Virus record (IMG/VR): IMGVR_UViG_3300020416_000617
Location: 1-28,519 of that record
Reading direction: 5' to 3' (one strand)
Source: a virus
Length of the DNA: 28,519 bases
In this document: in pieces, positions 7,190 through 14,825 of the stretch
Layout of the letters: every line of letters starts with the position of its first letter
How positions within the stretch are numbered: position 1 is the first letter of the stretch
Program-made: the position numbers and the translations under genes
Notes under the pieces: model-generated
The model's input: only the letters and a program-made list of their open reading frames with translations
The model's database searches: none
What the model was told of the DNA's origin: nothing

Positions 7190-8045
7190 AATATCTTCTC
7201 CAACAACAATCAAAGTCTTTATTAATTGCGTGTACAAATTTAACATCTTTAGGTATGAAACCTTGTCTATCAAAGAAATAATGCCATTGATTATCTAACC
7301 ATTGTACAGGTACATTGTGTTCATTTAATTTAACACTAAACAAAGTTTCGTTATCATAACCAAAAAAATCTACAATCTTTTTAGGAAATACATCATAGTT
7401 TGTTGTTAAATTTTTCATTGTTTTAATGTCATTATCAAAGTTGTCAAAGTATTTTAGTTTATCTATGTGTTCTTTATTTGCACCAATTATACCTGTATTG
7501 ATTACTTTGTTTATAGGACTTAAATTCTTTTCCATTAACATTGCCTGAGCATTGTAATACTTTGCTGTAGGACTTCTAATTGTTTGTGTCTGTTTAGTAA
7601 TAGTTTCCATAGTATTAACTTTGTAAGTATTATCAAATACTGCAATACCCTTATCTAAATTCCAAGTATCAAAAAAATTATCTTTAGTTAAACATACAAC
7701 ATCAAAATCTAAATAAAGTATTTCATCATAAGTTTTTGATAACTCATAAAGTAAATTTAGTTTATAAAAGTTGACTACATTATAAGTTGTAATAAATGGA
7801 TAATGTTTTTTAATTTCTTTTTCAAATTTTTGATACCGAAGATCATACTCAAACATCATAAAAGGCACACCTATTGATTCAGCATACCACTTTTTGTTTG
7901 CTAATAACTTAAAGTAATTATCTTTAAATTGATTTTTAGTAATAATATTTCTAGGAACTTCGTCTTTTTTTAAAACATCTCTATCAAATATATCTAATTC
8001 TTCTTCAGGTATATCAATGTAAAAACTATATATTACTCTTGTCAT
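7182..8045 (-). CDS. GT-A type glycosyltransferase (first of three)
   Basis: The protein is 287 aa from ATG 8043-8045; a TTG at 8052-8054 is a possible but weaker start. D113-F-D115 in EILYLDFDVVCLTKDNFF is the DxD motif, preceded by VVNFYKLNLLYEL, the helix that packs against the nucleotide in GT8-like enzymes. KVINTGIIGANKEH resembles the N.G.....K stretch on the donor side, and VKFVHAINKDFDCCWR closes the fold with a likely metal-binding histidine. There is no membrane helix. It overlaps the next GT gene by 8 bp. The two enzymes probably add successive sugars to one acceptor, which is inference from context. Confidence 0.82.
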   Translation of the reverse strand: MTRVIYSFYIDIPEEELDIFDRDVLKKDEVPRNIITKNQFKDNYFKLLANKKWYAESIGVPFMMFEYDLRYQKFEKEIKKHYPFITTYNVVNFYKLNLLYELSKTYDEILYLDFDVVCLTKDNFFDTWNLDKGIAVFDNTYKVNTMETITKQTQTIRSPTAKYYNAQAMLMEKNLSPINKVINTGIIGANKEHIDKLKYFDNFDNDIKTMKNLTTNYDVFPKKIVDFFGYDNETLFSVKLNEHNVPVQWLDNQWHYFFDRQGFIPKDVKFVHAINKDFDCCWRRYYA

Positions 8046-8625
8046 ATTTACCAATCAATAGGAATCTTGTTCCTCTATCATCTTTTATTTCATCTTCTAT
8101 TAAAACTTTTGCATTATTAGGTAGTTGTTTTTTAAAATCATTTAAATCATACACACAATTAATATGACCTTCTATACTTAACATATTATTAGATTGATAA
8201 GCAAAATAAGCATTTGAATCTAACTCTAATTCTTTCATAGGTGGCATATGTTCGCAAGAAGTATTAATAATTAAATCAGCATTTTGTATTCTACCTTTTC
8301 TATCATTATGAAATACATCACTTGTTATAAAATCTACATTTTTATAATGATTAAACAATCTATTTTTAGCAATACCAATTACTTTTTCATCTTTGTCAAT
8401 TAATGTAATTCTTTTTACTTCTTTAAATGCTGGTATTAATATACTGCCGTACCAACCACCTAAAATAACTATTTCTGAATTAGTCTTTAATATCAATTGA
8501 TCTCTAATGTGTTTTATTAATCTTTCTTTAGATTTAAACTGATTAGGACTAAATGAATCTAAAAGATCACTATTGTGCCTAGACTCTGCCATTATATTTT
8601 TAAATAATTGTAAATCTATATCCAT
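8026..8625 (-). CDS. Class I SAM-dependent methyltransferase
   Basis: This 199-aa protein shows the Rossmann-type methyltransferase core: motif I VILGGWYGSILIP (G56, G57, G60), the acidic residue ending strand 2 in ITLIDKDE (D77), FITSDVF (D103) for the adenine side, and motif IV DLIINTSCEHMPPM (118-130), with a cysteine and histidine near the active site. The typical length and the absence of a target-recognition domain argue against a DNA methylase and for a small-molecule, sugar or protein O/N-methyltransferase. It overlaps the nitroreductase gene by 10 bp and the first GT-A gene by 20 bp. Confidence 0.75.
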   Translation of the reverse strand: MDIDLQLFKNIMAESRHNSDLLDSFSPNQFKSKERLIKHIRDQLILKTNSEIVILGGWYGSILIPAFKEVKRITLIDKDEKVIGIAKNRLFNHYKNVDFITSDVFHNDRKGRIQNADLIINTSCEHMPPMKELELDSNAYFAYQSNNMLSIEGHINCVYDLNDFKKQLPNNAKVLIEDEIKDDRGTRFLLIGKYDKSNI

Positions 8626-9332
8626 TTTATTATTTCTTTCATCTCAGGTTTTACATCCCATTTATGTTTACCCCAAGCTTTCATATCTTGCTCTCTATAT
8701 CTTTTTGCATACCCACAACTTATCATTGTTATTGGTCTTGTAGTTACCATATCTAAACCTACTTTGTGCCATTCTTCAGGTCGTCTTCTAAAACAAGAAT
8801 TGTAAGATATATCTAAACCTTCTTCTAGTAAATAATATCCTAAATTACCTGCAAATAATCCTACTTCAACTGATACTGAATCTATTATATGTTCAAACAA
8901 ATGTTCATAACCTTGATCGTATTGATGTCCTTGTTTTATTTTTTCTCTATACCATTTGTTCGGTGTAGATACTCTACTATGTATTGTAAACAGATATGGA
9001 TTAAATGCTATGTGTTCGTAAAATGGATTAGGAAAGTTACCATCTTCAGGATGATCTGATTGTGTTGTAGAGTTAGGTAATCTCTTATCTAAAACTGCTT
9101 CTTTCTCTACACTCTTATGTGATTTAACAACTAAACTATGTATTGCTTCTTTGTGTATCTCTTTATCAGGTCCCCATACTAATACTTGATAAGGTATTGC
9201 ATTATTTTTTCCTGGTGTTGTTTTCCACGCCTTATATAATGCTCTTTCAATACACTCTTTAGGAGGTATCTTATCCATATCATATTTCTTAACGTGTTTT
9301 CTTTTATTTTCTAATGTGTCAAAATAATTCAT
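8616..9332 (-). CDS. Nitroreductase-family-like protein (copy B)
   Basis: This 238-aa protein has weaker nitroreductase features: NKRKHVKKYD (9-18) where the family has its R.S.R FMN-phosphate region, a helix and loop with AWKTTPGKNNAIPYQVLVWG (about 35-54), and SVEVGLFAGNLGYYLLEEGL (154-173), which corresponds to the conserved helix at the dimer and flavin interface. It differs strongly from copy A. It starts with an ATGA overlap after the carbamoyltransferase gene, so the two are probably made together. The function is likely NAD(P)H/FMN-dependent reduction or oxidation of a tailored intermediate; the substrate is unknown. Confidence 0.65.
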   Translation of the reverse strand: MNYFDTLENKRKHVKKYDMDKIPPKECIERALYKAWKTTPGKNNAIPYQVLVWGPDKEIHKEAIHSLVVKSHKSVEKEAVLDKRLPNSTTQSDHPEDGNFPNPFYEHIAFNPYLFTIHSRVSTPNKWYREKIKQGHQYDQGYEHLFEHIIDSVSVEVGLFAGNLGYYLLEEGLDISYNSCFRRRPEEWHKVGLDMVTTRPITMISCGYAKRYREQDMKAWGKHKWDVKPEMKEIIKWI

Positions 9333-10819
9333 TTTCTAATTATCCAATCATTAATAATTAATATATCTAATGCTGTTCTTTCAAATGTTCTTATTGCGTC
9401 ACCAGGTGTTTCTACAATAGGTTCGTGTCTATTAAAACTTGTATTTAACAACATAGGTATGCCTGTTATAGTATCAAACTCTCTTATTAATTCATATAGT
9501 TTATTATTCTGTTCTTTATTAATTGTTTGTATTCTAGCAGTATTATCTATATGAGTTACACCAGGCACTTTGTCAGTTTTAACTTTACATATTCTACTCA
9601 TATAAGGACTAGGACTATTTGTATCAAAGTATTCTTTATATCTATCTTCTAATACAACAGGTGCAAATGGTCTAAAGTCTTCTCTCATTTTTATAGTATG
9701 ATTAATAACATCTTTAATATCTTTTCTTCTTGGATCTGCTAATATACTTCTATTACCTAATGCACGGTTACCACTTTCTGATTTACCTTGAAACCAACCT
9801 ACTATCTTACCATCTGCTATTGCTTGTGCAATTGGTTTGTAAGATGTTAATTTTTCATTACCTATAAATTCATACTCTTTACCAGAAAATGTTTCTGATT
9901 TATGTAAATTATTATTCATAACACAATCAGCGTGTTGATAAACACCTATTGCTTGACCTTCATCTCCTACAGCAGGTGGAACAAAAACATTTTTATAATG
10001 TTTAGTAAATTCTTCGTTCATATAACCATTGTAGGCAACACCACCTGCAATACATAAATTATCACAAGTTTTTAATGGATAGATATGTTCTTTTATTTTA
10101 TCTATTGTAAATTTTTGTAAAGTAAATGCTAAGTCTTCTTTTCCATAATCTAAATTAATTAGATTGTGAACTTTATAATTCTTTTCTTTTATTTCTCCTG
10201 CTATCATAGTTTCAAATACATCATAATAATATTGATTAAATTTACCATAACCTACTAAACCCATAAGTTTACTTGCACCTAATGAACCAAATCCTGTTAC
10301 CTTTGATAGTTGATTCCATAACCACCCTAAAGGTAATTCTTTTGATAAGTCTATTATATTTTCATCTTTGTCAACAAATATACATCTAAATTTATATCCT
10401 ATACCGTCTATGGCAAGTATATCTGATTTATCAAAACCTGAATTAACAAAAGCATATGTGGCGTGTGATTGATGATGGTCTATAAAATACATATCATCTA
10501 CCATACAATAGTCCCATAATTTTTTAGGTTTATAATCTAATACTTCTTTTGGTAATATATCCTTACACATTCTAATACCACCAGCAGTCATAGAAAATGC
10601 TAATGTTTCACCATCTCTTTTTTTAAAATATTCTTTTACATATTCATTATTTAATCTATAATCACCTGTGTTTAACTTATCTGATTGATGAGCATATGCG
10701 TCAGCGTGATAAGGAAGATTATGTTTAAATCTAGTAAATCTTTCTCTTTGATTATGCCACACACCATCATATGTATTATGGTCGTGTAAATTTAAAGCAA
10801 TAGCAAATATCTTACGCAT
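9329..10819 (-). CDS. NodU/CmcH-family O-carbamoyltransferase
   Basis: This 496-aa protein transfers a carbamoyl group from carbamoyl phosphate, through a carbamoyl-adenylate, to a hydroxyl on a sugar or natural product. The Kae1-like N-terminal domain has RERFTRFKH (25-33), H115-H-Q-S-H119 (iron-binding pair), DGIG (138-141), AGGVAYNG (258-265) and D286 in GDEGQAIG. The YrdC-like C-terminal domain has ESGNRALGNRSILADPR (348-364), REDFRPFAP (379-387), TARIQT, and LLNTSFN with EPIVETP (457-472). All key motifs are intact; the length is slightly short of the usual 550-600. GAGGT lies 7 bases before the ATG. This family is known in T4-like marine phages. Its target is probably a sugar hydroxyl made or attached by neighbouring enzymes. 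Confidence 0.93.
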   Translation of the reverse strand: MRKIFAIALNLHDHNTYDGVWHNQRERFTRFKHNLPYHADAYAHQSDKLNTGDYRLNNEYVKEYFKKRDGETLAFSMTAGGIRMCKDILPKEVLDYKPKKLWDYCMVDDMYFIDHHQSHATYAFVNSGFDKSDILAIDGIGYKFRCIFVDKDENIIDLSKELPLGWLWNQLSKVTGFGSLGASKLMGLVGYGKFNQYYYDVFETMIAGEIKEKNYKVHNLINLDYGKEDLAFTLQKFTIDKIKEHIYPLKTCDNLCIAGGVAYNGYMNEEFTKHYKNVFVPPAVGDEGQAIGVYQHADCVMNNNLHKSETFSGKEYEFIGNEKLTSYKPIAQAIADGKIVGWFQGKSESGNRALGNRSILADPRRKDIKDVINHTIKMREDFRPFAPVVLEDRYKEYFDTNSPSPYMSRICKVKTDKVPGVTHIDNTARIQTINKEQNNKLYELIREFDTITGIPMLLNTSFNRHEPIVETPGDAIRTFERTALDILIINDWIIRK

Positions 10820-11636
10820 TTAACAACCTCGCATATTTTCTCATTGGAAAATGACCTTTAGGTTGTACCCATTCAGTACAAGTCTTACAATAATTTTCAT
10901 ATTTAAATAATTTAAAATTCATCATCTTATCTATATTTTCTTTTGTCAACTCAAACATTCTGGACAATTCAGTATTGTTAGCAAACTTTTTACTACAATG
11001 TATAATCATTTTCTTTTCAAAATCAATAACAGGTACCATAGGAAAAGCGGCACACATTTTTCTATCTATTTCAGTTGCCTGTAAAACATCTGTAAACTCT
11101 TTTGATCTACCATTAAATTCTTTCCACATAGTATTCTTATGTTCTAATTTTTTTACAACATCTGGATACTTATGATTAAATGCAAAATAATTAGGTGTTT
11201 TTACTACAACATTATAATTGTTAAAATTATTTTCTGGTATGTAATCAAAGTTACCTAGTTTTTTTACTTCATTCTCGTACCAATCTAATATATTATGTTC
11301 AACATATAATATATCCTTATCTTCTAGTATGTGTGGGTATCTTTTTCTTATAAACGAATTAGATAAAACTGAACAAACAAAATTAGGATACTTTTTAATT
11401 TCATTGATAACTTCATCTAAATTTTTTATAAGACCTGGTTCTCCACCTAGTAAATTAATTCTTACTTTGTAATCTTTTAAATAGTCTAAACATTTTCTTA
11501 AAAAATCCATATCTACGGTCAAGTTTCTCATCTCTAAAGTATAACTTGTACAATAGTGGCAGTCTTTATTACAAGACATTGATAGAAAAAAATCTATTGC
11601 TAAATAATTATCTTGTATCTCTTGTAAGGTTTTCAT
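10812..11636 (-). CDS. Radical SAM enzyme with C-terminal cysteines
   Basis: This 274-aa protein has the radical SAM cluster motif C22-N-K-D-C26-H-Y-C29 (CxxxCxxC) and G64-G-E-P67 for SAM binding, so it makes a 5'-deoxyadenosyl radical. C195, C214 and the pair C250-K-T-C253 near the C-terminus could bind a second iron-sulphur cluster, as in SPASM/twitch-type enzymes that modify peptides or sugars; the spacing does not exactly match a full seven-cysteine SPASM domain. It lies between the aminotransferase and carbamoyltransferase genes, overlapping them by 29 and 8 bp. No precursor peptide gene is obvious next to it, which favours a sugar or small-molecule substrate. Confidence 0.85.
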   Translation of the reverse strand: MKTLQEIQDNYLAIDFFLSMSCNKDCHYCTSYTLEMRNLTVDMDFLRKCLDYLKDYKVRINLLGGEPGLIKNLDEVINEIKKYPNFVCSVLSNSFIRKRYPHILEDKDILYVEHNILDWYENEVKKLGNFDYIPENNFNNYNVVVKTPNYFAFNHKYPDVVKKLEHKNTMWKEFNGRSKEFTDVLQATEIDRKMCAAFPMVPVIDFEKKMIIHCSKKFANNTELSRMFELTKENIDKMMNFKLFKYENYCKTCTEWVQPKGHFPMRKYARLLNA

Positions 11637-12876
11637 AAAATTTATTAAATGCTATTTTCAATTTTCTTTTGTCTTTAAATTCAACTTCTTCAATATATTC
11701 TGGTGTTTGATAAGTCTTCTCTATAATATAATCGTAAACATCTTCCGTAGTTTCATTGATTAAACTTTTGTCAAATATATCATCACCTATCAATTGTTTC
11801 ATACTATCTAAAAACTTATTTTCTTCTTGGTCTAAAAAAATAAGAATAGTGTTAATTATATTATCTACTTCTTGTGGACTCATATATGCGTGTATAGGTA
11901 ATGTCAATATACTATCACATACTATCTTACTAATAAATGTACTATCTTTTTTATGTTTTATATTTTCGTACATCTTGTTTTCTGATAAAGGTTTGTCATA
12001 GTGTACTTTTGCACCTAGTTTTTCTTTTAGTCTATCTCTTACTTCTTTGTTTTGTAATCTAATAACATATTTGTGATAATTGTGGTCAGCATTTGTCTGT
12101 TGTATAGTTACATATTCTTGTAATTGTTCATCATATCGTTTTGCTATTGCTTGTCTTTTTGATTGCCACTCTTTCATTCTTTGTAATCTATAATCTATAA
12201 ACTTAGCATTGAGTAATAACATCTTTGAGTTATAACCTAATACTTCATTATTGCCGTGTCTTCTTAACTTCTTAAATAATTCTGCTTTATCTTTGTCATC
12301 TGTTAAGATTGCCCCACCACCTGCTATACCAGCGACTACTTTATTTGCATTGAAACTTAATGTACTGACATCTCCTATTGATCCTGCTTTAATTCCGTTC
12401 AAACTGGCGCCTAGCGCTTGACAAGCATCCTCAATAAATGCAATATTTTTTTCTTTACAAAAATCTATTATCTCTTTTGTATCAGACATATTGCCAAATA
12501 GATGAGGATAAACAATTGCCTTTGTTTTATCCGAGTACATTCTTTTAATACTATCTAATGACATATGATAGTTTAATATATTAATATCACAGAATACAGG
12601 TGTTGCACCTACCATTGATATACAAGACGCAGTTGATATCCAAGAGAAGTTAGTTGTTAATACTTCATCATCTGGTTTAAGATTTAAACTAATTAATGCA
12701 AAATGTAAAGCGTCTGTACCATTACTACACGCAACAGCATATTTTCTTCCTGTTATTCTTGTAAGAGATTTTTCTAAAAACTCTACATTCTGTTCCTGAT
12801 CTTGTTGCATAACATCATCAAAGAGTTTTAGATATTCTTGTTTGTTAAATAGATATTCTTTTTTATAACCGTTCAT
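11608..12876 (-). CDS. DegT/DnrJ/EryC1 sugar aminotransferase with C-terminal extension
   Basis: This 422-aa PLP enzyme probably converts a nucleotide keto-sugar to an amino-sugar with glutamate as donor. Visible are the cofactor phosphate loop SNGTDALHFA (51-60), D150 in IEDACQALGA that holds the pyridine nitrogen, the Schiff-base lysine K179 in SFNANKVVAGIAGGGA, and LPIHAYMSPQEVDNI (326-340), which normally ends the family fold. About 70 further acidic, helical residues (352-422) are extra compared with the usual 360-390 aa. GGAG lies about 8 bases before the ATG, and the gene overlaps the SGNH gene by 14 bp. The keto-sugar could come from the epimerase-like gene upstream or from the host. 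Confidence 0.92.
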   Translation of the reverse strand: MNGYKKEYLFNKQEYLKLFDDVMQQDQEQNVEFLEKSLTRITGRKYAVACSNGTDALHFALISLNLKPDDEVLTTNFSWISTASCISMVGATPVFCDINILNYHMSLDSIKRMYSDKTKAIVYPHLFGNMSDTKEIIDFCKEKNIAFIEDACQALGASLNGIKAGSIGDVSTLSFNANKVVAGIAGGGAILTDDKDKAELFKKLRRHGNNEVLGYNSKMLLLNAKFIDYRLQRMKEWQSKRQAIAKRYDEQLQEYVTIQQTNADHNYHKYVIRLQNKEVRDRLKEKLGAKVHYDKPLSENKMYENIKHKKDSTFISKIVCDSILTLPIHAYMSPQEVDNIINTILIFLDQEENKFLDSMKQLIGDDIFDKSLINETTEDVYDYIIEKTYQTPEYIEEVEFKDKRKLKIAFNKFYENLTRDTR

Positions 12877-13618
12877 ATATAAACTCCGCTATTGTTTCGT
12901 GTCCTTTTGCATTTGGATGATGATCTAAATTAGAAATCATTGTATCTAAATTAACATTTTTATTAACTCCTGTTTTCTTTGATCTTATACCTATTAGTCT
13001 TTTTTGAAGACTATAACCTCCGTATTCGTGTGATAACGGCCAACCTAAAAACTTTTTCTGATTTATTAAATCATCATAATTAGCAATTATCTCAATTAAT
13101 CTTTTATTATCTTTTATTTTATTACCAGGATATGTGTGTCTAAAATCTTTAGAAAACCTTTTATCACCATCTGCTGGCATTAAACCATTTAACCAATCTA
13201 TATAAGGAGATAACATTTGTACTTGCATATAAGGTAAATTATATCTCTCACATAATATTTGAAAACTTAAATAGTAATCTAATGTTTTTCTCATCCAACT
13301 GAATACATCACCATTTGGATCAATTCTTACATTATGCCAAAAACCTTTAGTTTGATAATCTTTTCTTTGATTTTGTGTCCACGCAGGTATAACTAAACCA
13401 ATTTTATTTCTATCAGTTGTTGTAATATATTTTAATAAAGTTGTGTAAATATATTCATTACCCATTCCAGATTTAGCAAGATTAACAACTTCCATATCTA
13501 ATTTTTTTGCTAATATATCTGGCCATTTTGGCCAATCGCATTTCATCATAGGATGAACATCACTAAAAAAGTTTTTTTCTGTATTACTACAACCACTAAC
13601 TAATAATATTTTTTTCAT
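12863..13618 (-). CDS. SGNH/GDSL-like hydrolase
   Basis: This 251-aa protein has a block I variant G9-C-S-N12 (SGCSNTEKNF, with S11 as likely nucleophile instead of the usual GDS), a block II-like SGMGNEYIY with the oxyanion Gly/Asn, and block V D232-H-H-P-N-A-K-G (catalytic Asp and His). These features are typical of the SGNH fold, whose members are esterases, lipases or carbohydrate O-acetyl transfer or removal enzymes. There is no signal peptide, so it is cytoplasmic. It abuts the GT/ParB gene directly. In this setting, editing an acyl group on a glycan is the most natural role, but the substrate is not shown. Confidence 0.75.
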   Translation of the reverse strand: MKKILLVSGCSNTEKNFFSDVHPMMKCDWPKWPDILAKKLDMEVVNLAKSGMGNEYIYTTLLKYITTTDRNKIGLVIPAWTQNQRKDYQTKGFWHNVRIDPNGDVFSWMRKTLDYYLSFQILCERYNLPYMQVQMLSPYIDWLNGLMPADGDKRFSKDFRHTYPGNKIKDNKRLIEIIANYDDLINQKKFLGWPLSHEYGGYSLQKRLIGIRSKKTGVNKNVNLDTMISNLDHHPNAKGHETIAEFIYERL

Positions 13619-14824
13619 CTAATAATTCCAATGTGTCTTCCAATCTTTATCAACTAAAATAGGATCATTTGACATATATGTGTCTTCAATAATTGCTTCT
13701 TTTCTAACTTTGATTTTTACTTCCATACCTGTCTTATCCATACCTAATAATTTCATTGCTATGACTCTATGTTTTCCATCTACAATATAATATCTATCTT
13801 CATTTAAAGATTTTATACATTCTATTGGACCACATAAATTAATATCAAAATTGTTTTTTATTTCTTCTACTTTATCCCAATCTGTATCTTTTTGTATAGA
13901 CTTATCAATCCATAAATTATCTATTATATTTTCTTTTATTCTTTTACGCAAAATAGGTCTTATCTCATTGTTTATAAGATTAATTAAAACTTGTATATTA
14001 TCTTTATATATTTCTTTTGTAGGTACAGGTCTGTTCCAATATACCATACCACCATCTTTTATATTCTTATCTCTTACATAATCTACATTTTTACCTAACC
14101 ATCTGAACTCTACAAAGAGTCTAGGTGCAGGATCAAAATTAGGTTTTGTATATACATATGTTTCAAACTTACCTAGTATGTTTTCAATAGGTGCAAATAA
14201 ATTATTTAATTTAGGATTAATCCATTTTGCATTATAAGTTACAATACCGTGATCTGGATATTTGTGTATATGCTTTTCAATTTCTTTATAATATATTTCA
14301 TTTGTGCCTAAAAACAAATACTTGTGTTGTATATCATTTTTTATAGGTTTATATACATCAAAATTAATTATCTTTTCATAGTGTATACCAACACCGTTCG
14401 GATATACATCATAGTCGCATAAGTCATAAACTTTTTTAGGTTTAAAGTATTCTAGTGCTAAAGGATATTCTTTAGGATGATTTTCTGAATACAATGCTAT
14501 TACTTTATTACTGAATAGTAAATGTAAAGTTAATAATTGATCTTTACTATATTTGTGTTTATCTAGGTAAGGTAAAGTTATCATACTTCTACCTAACACT
14601 AAAGTTATTTCAGTTGAACTTGGTGTATAATCATTAAAGACTATATTCTCACAAGTCTTGTATTGATCTGTTATTGATTTTATGTAATCTTCTTTAGTAT
14701 GATTAGGATTGGGTATTATAACACATTGACTTTTAATATCAACAGAATTTAAATAACAACAATGCTCATAACTATAACGCAGTAAACCATCGCCAGGTTT
14801 ACCTGTACATACTATATTAATCAT
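13619..14824 (-). CDS. GT-B-like glycosyltransferase fused to a ParB/sulfiredoxin-like domain
   Basis: This 401-aa protein appears to have two domains. Residues 1 to about 285 look like a reduced GT-B glycosyltransferase: an N-terminal MINIVCTGKPGDG strand-loop, and a C-terminal YVYTKPNFDPAPRLFVEFRW (donor-side-like E/F helix) followed by GGMVYW. Residues about 290-375 have the ParB/sulfiredoxin-like motif in YYIVDGKHRVIAMKLLG (D349-G-K-H-R353) preceded by helices, as in ParB-type nucleotide-binding proteins and some small-molecule kinases of this fold. It directly abuts its neighbours (1-2 bp). Either domain call alone is moderate; the fusion is real in frame, with no stop or frameshift. Confidence 0.68.
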   Translation of the reverse strand: MINIVCTGKPGDGLLRYSYEHCCYLNSVDIKSQCVIIPNPNHTKEDYIKSITDQYKTCENIVFNDYTPSSTEITLVLGRSMITLPYLDKHKYSKDQLLTLHLLFSNKVIALYSENHPKEYPLALEYFKPKKVYDLCDYDVYPNGVGIHYEKIINFDVYKPIKNDIQHKYLFLGTNEIYYKEIEKHIHKYPDHGIVTYNAKWINPKLNNLFAPIENILGKFETYVYTKPNFDPAPRLFVEFRWLGKNVDYVRDKNIKDGGMVYWNRPVPTKEIYKDNIQVLINLINNEIRPILRKRIKENIIDNLWIDKSIQKDTDWDKVEEIKNNFDINLCGPIECIKSLNEDRYYIVDGKHRVIAMKLLGMDKTGMEVKIKVRKEAIIEDTYMSNDPILVDKDWKTHWNY

Positions 14825-14825
14825 A

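Noticed and set aside
8026-8625. A DNA base methylase for host-restriction evasion.
   Set aside because: It has no target-recognition domain or catalytic PC/DPPY motif; the short core fits small-molecule or protein methyltransferases better.
10812-11636. A RiPP cluster (radical SAM plus nitroreductases plus precursor peptide).
   Set aside because: No short precursor-like gene with a leader and Cys/Ser/Thr core is found around the radical SAM gene, and no RRE or YcaO-type protein is in the window.
13619-14824. A plasmid or prophage ParB partition system.
   Set aside because: The ParB-like motif is at the end of a glycosyltransferase-like protein, no ParA is present, and no centromere-like repeats were seen.
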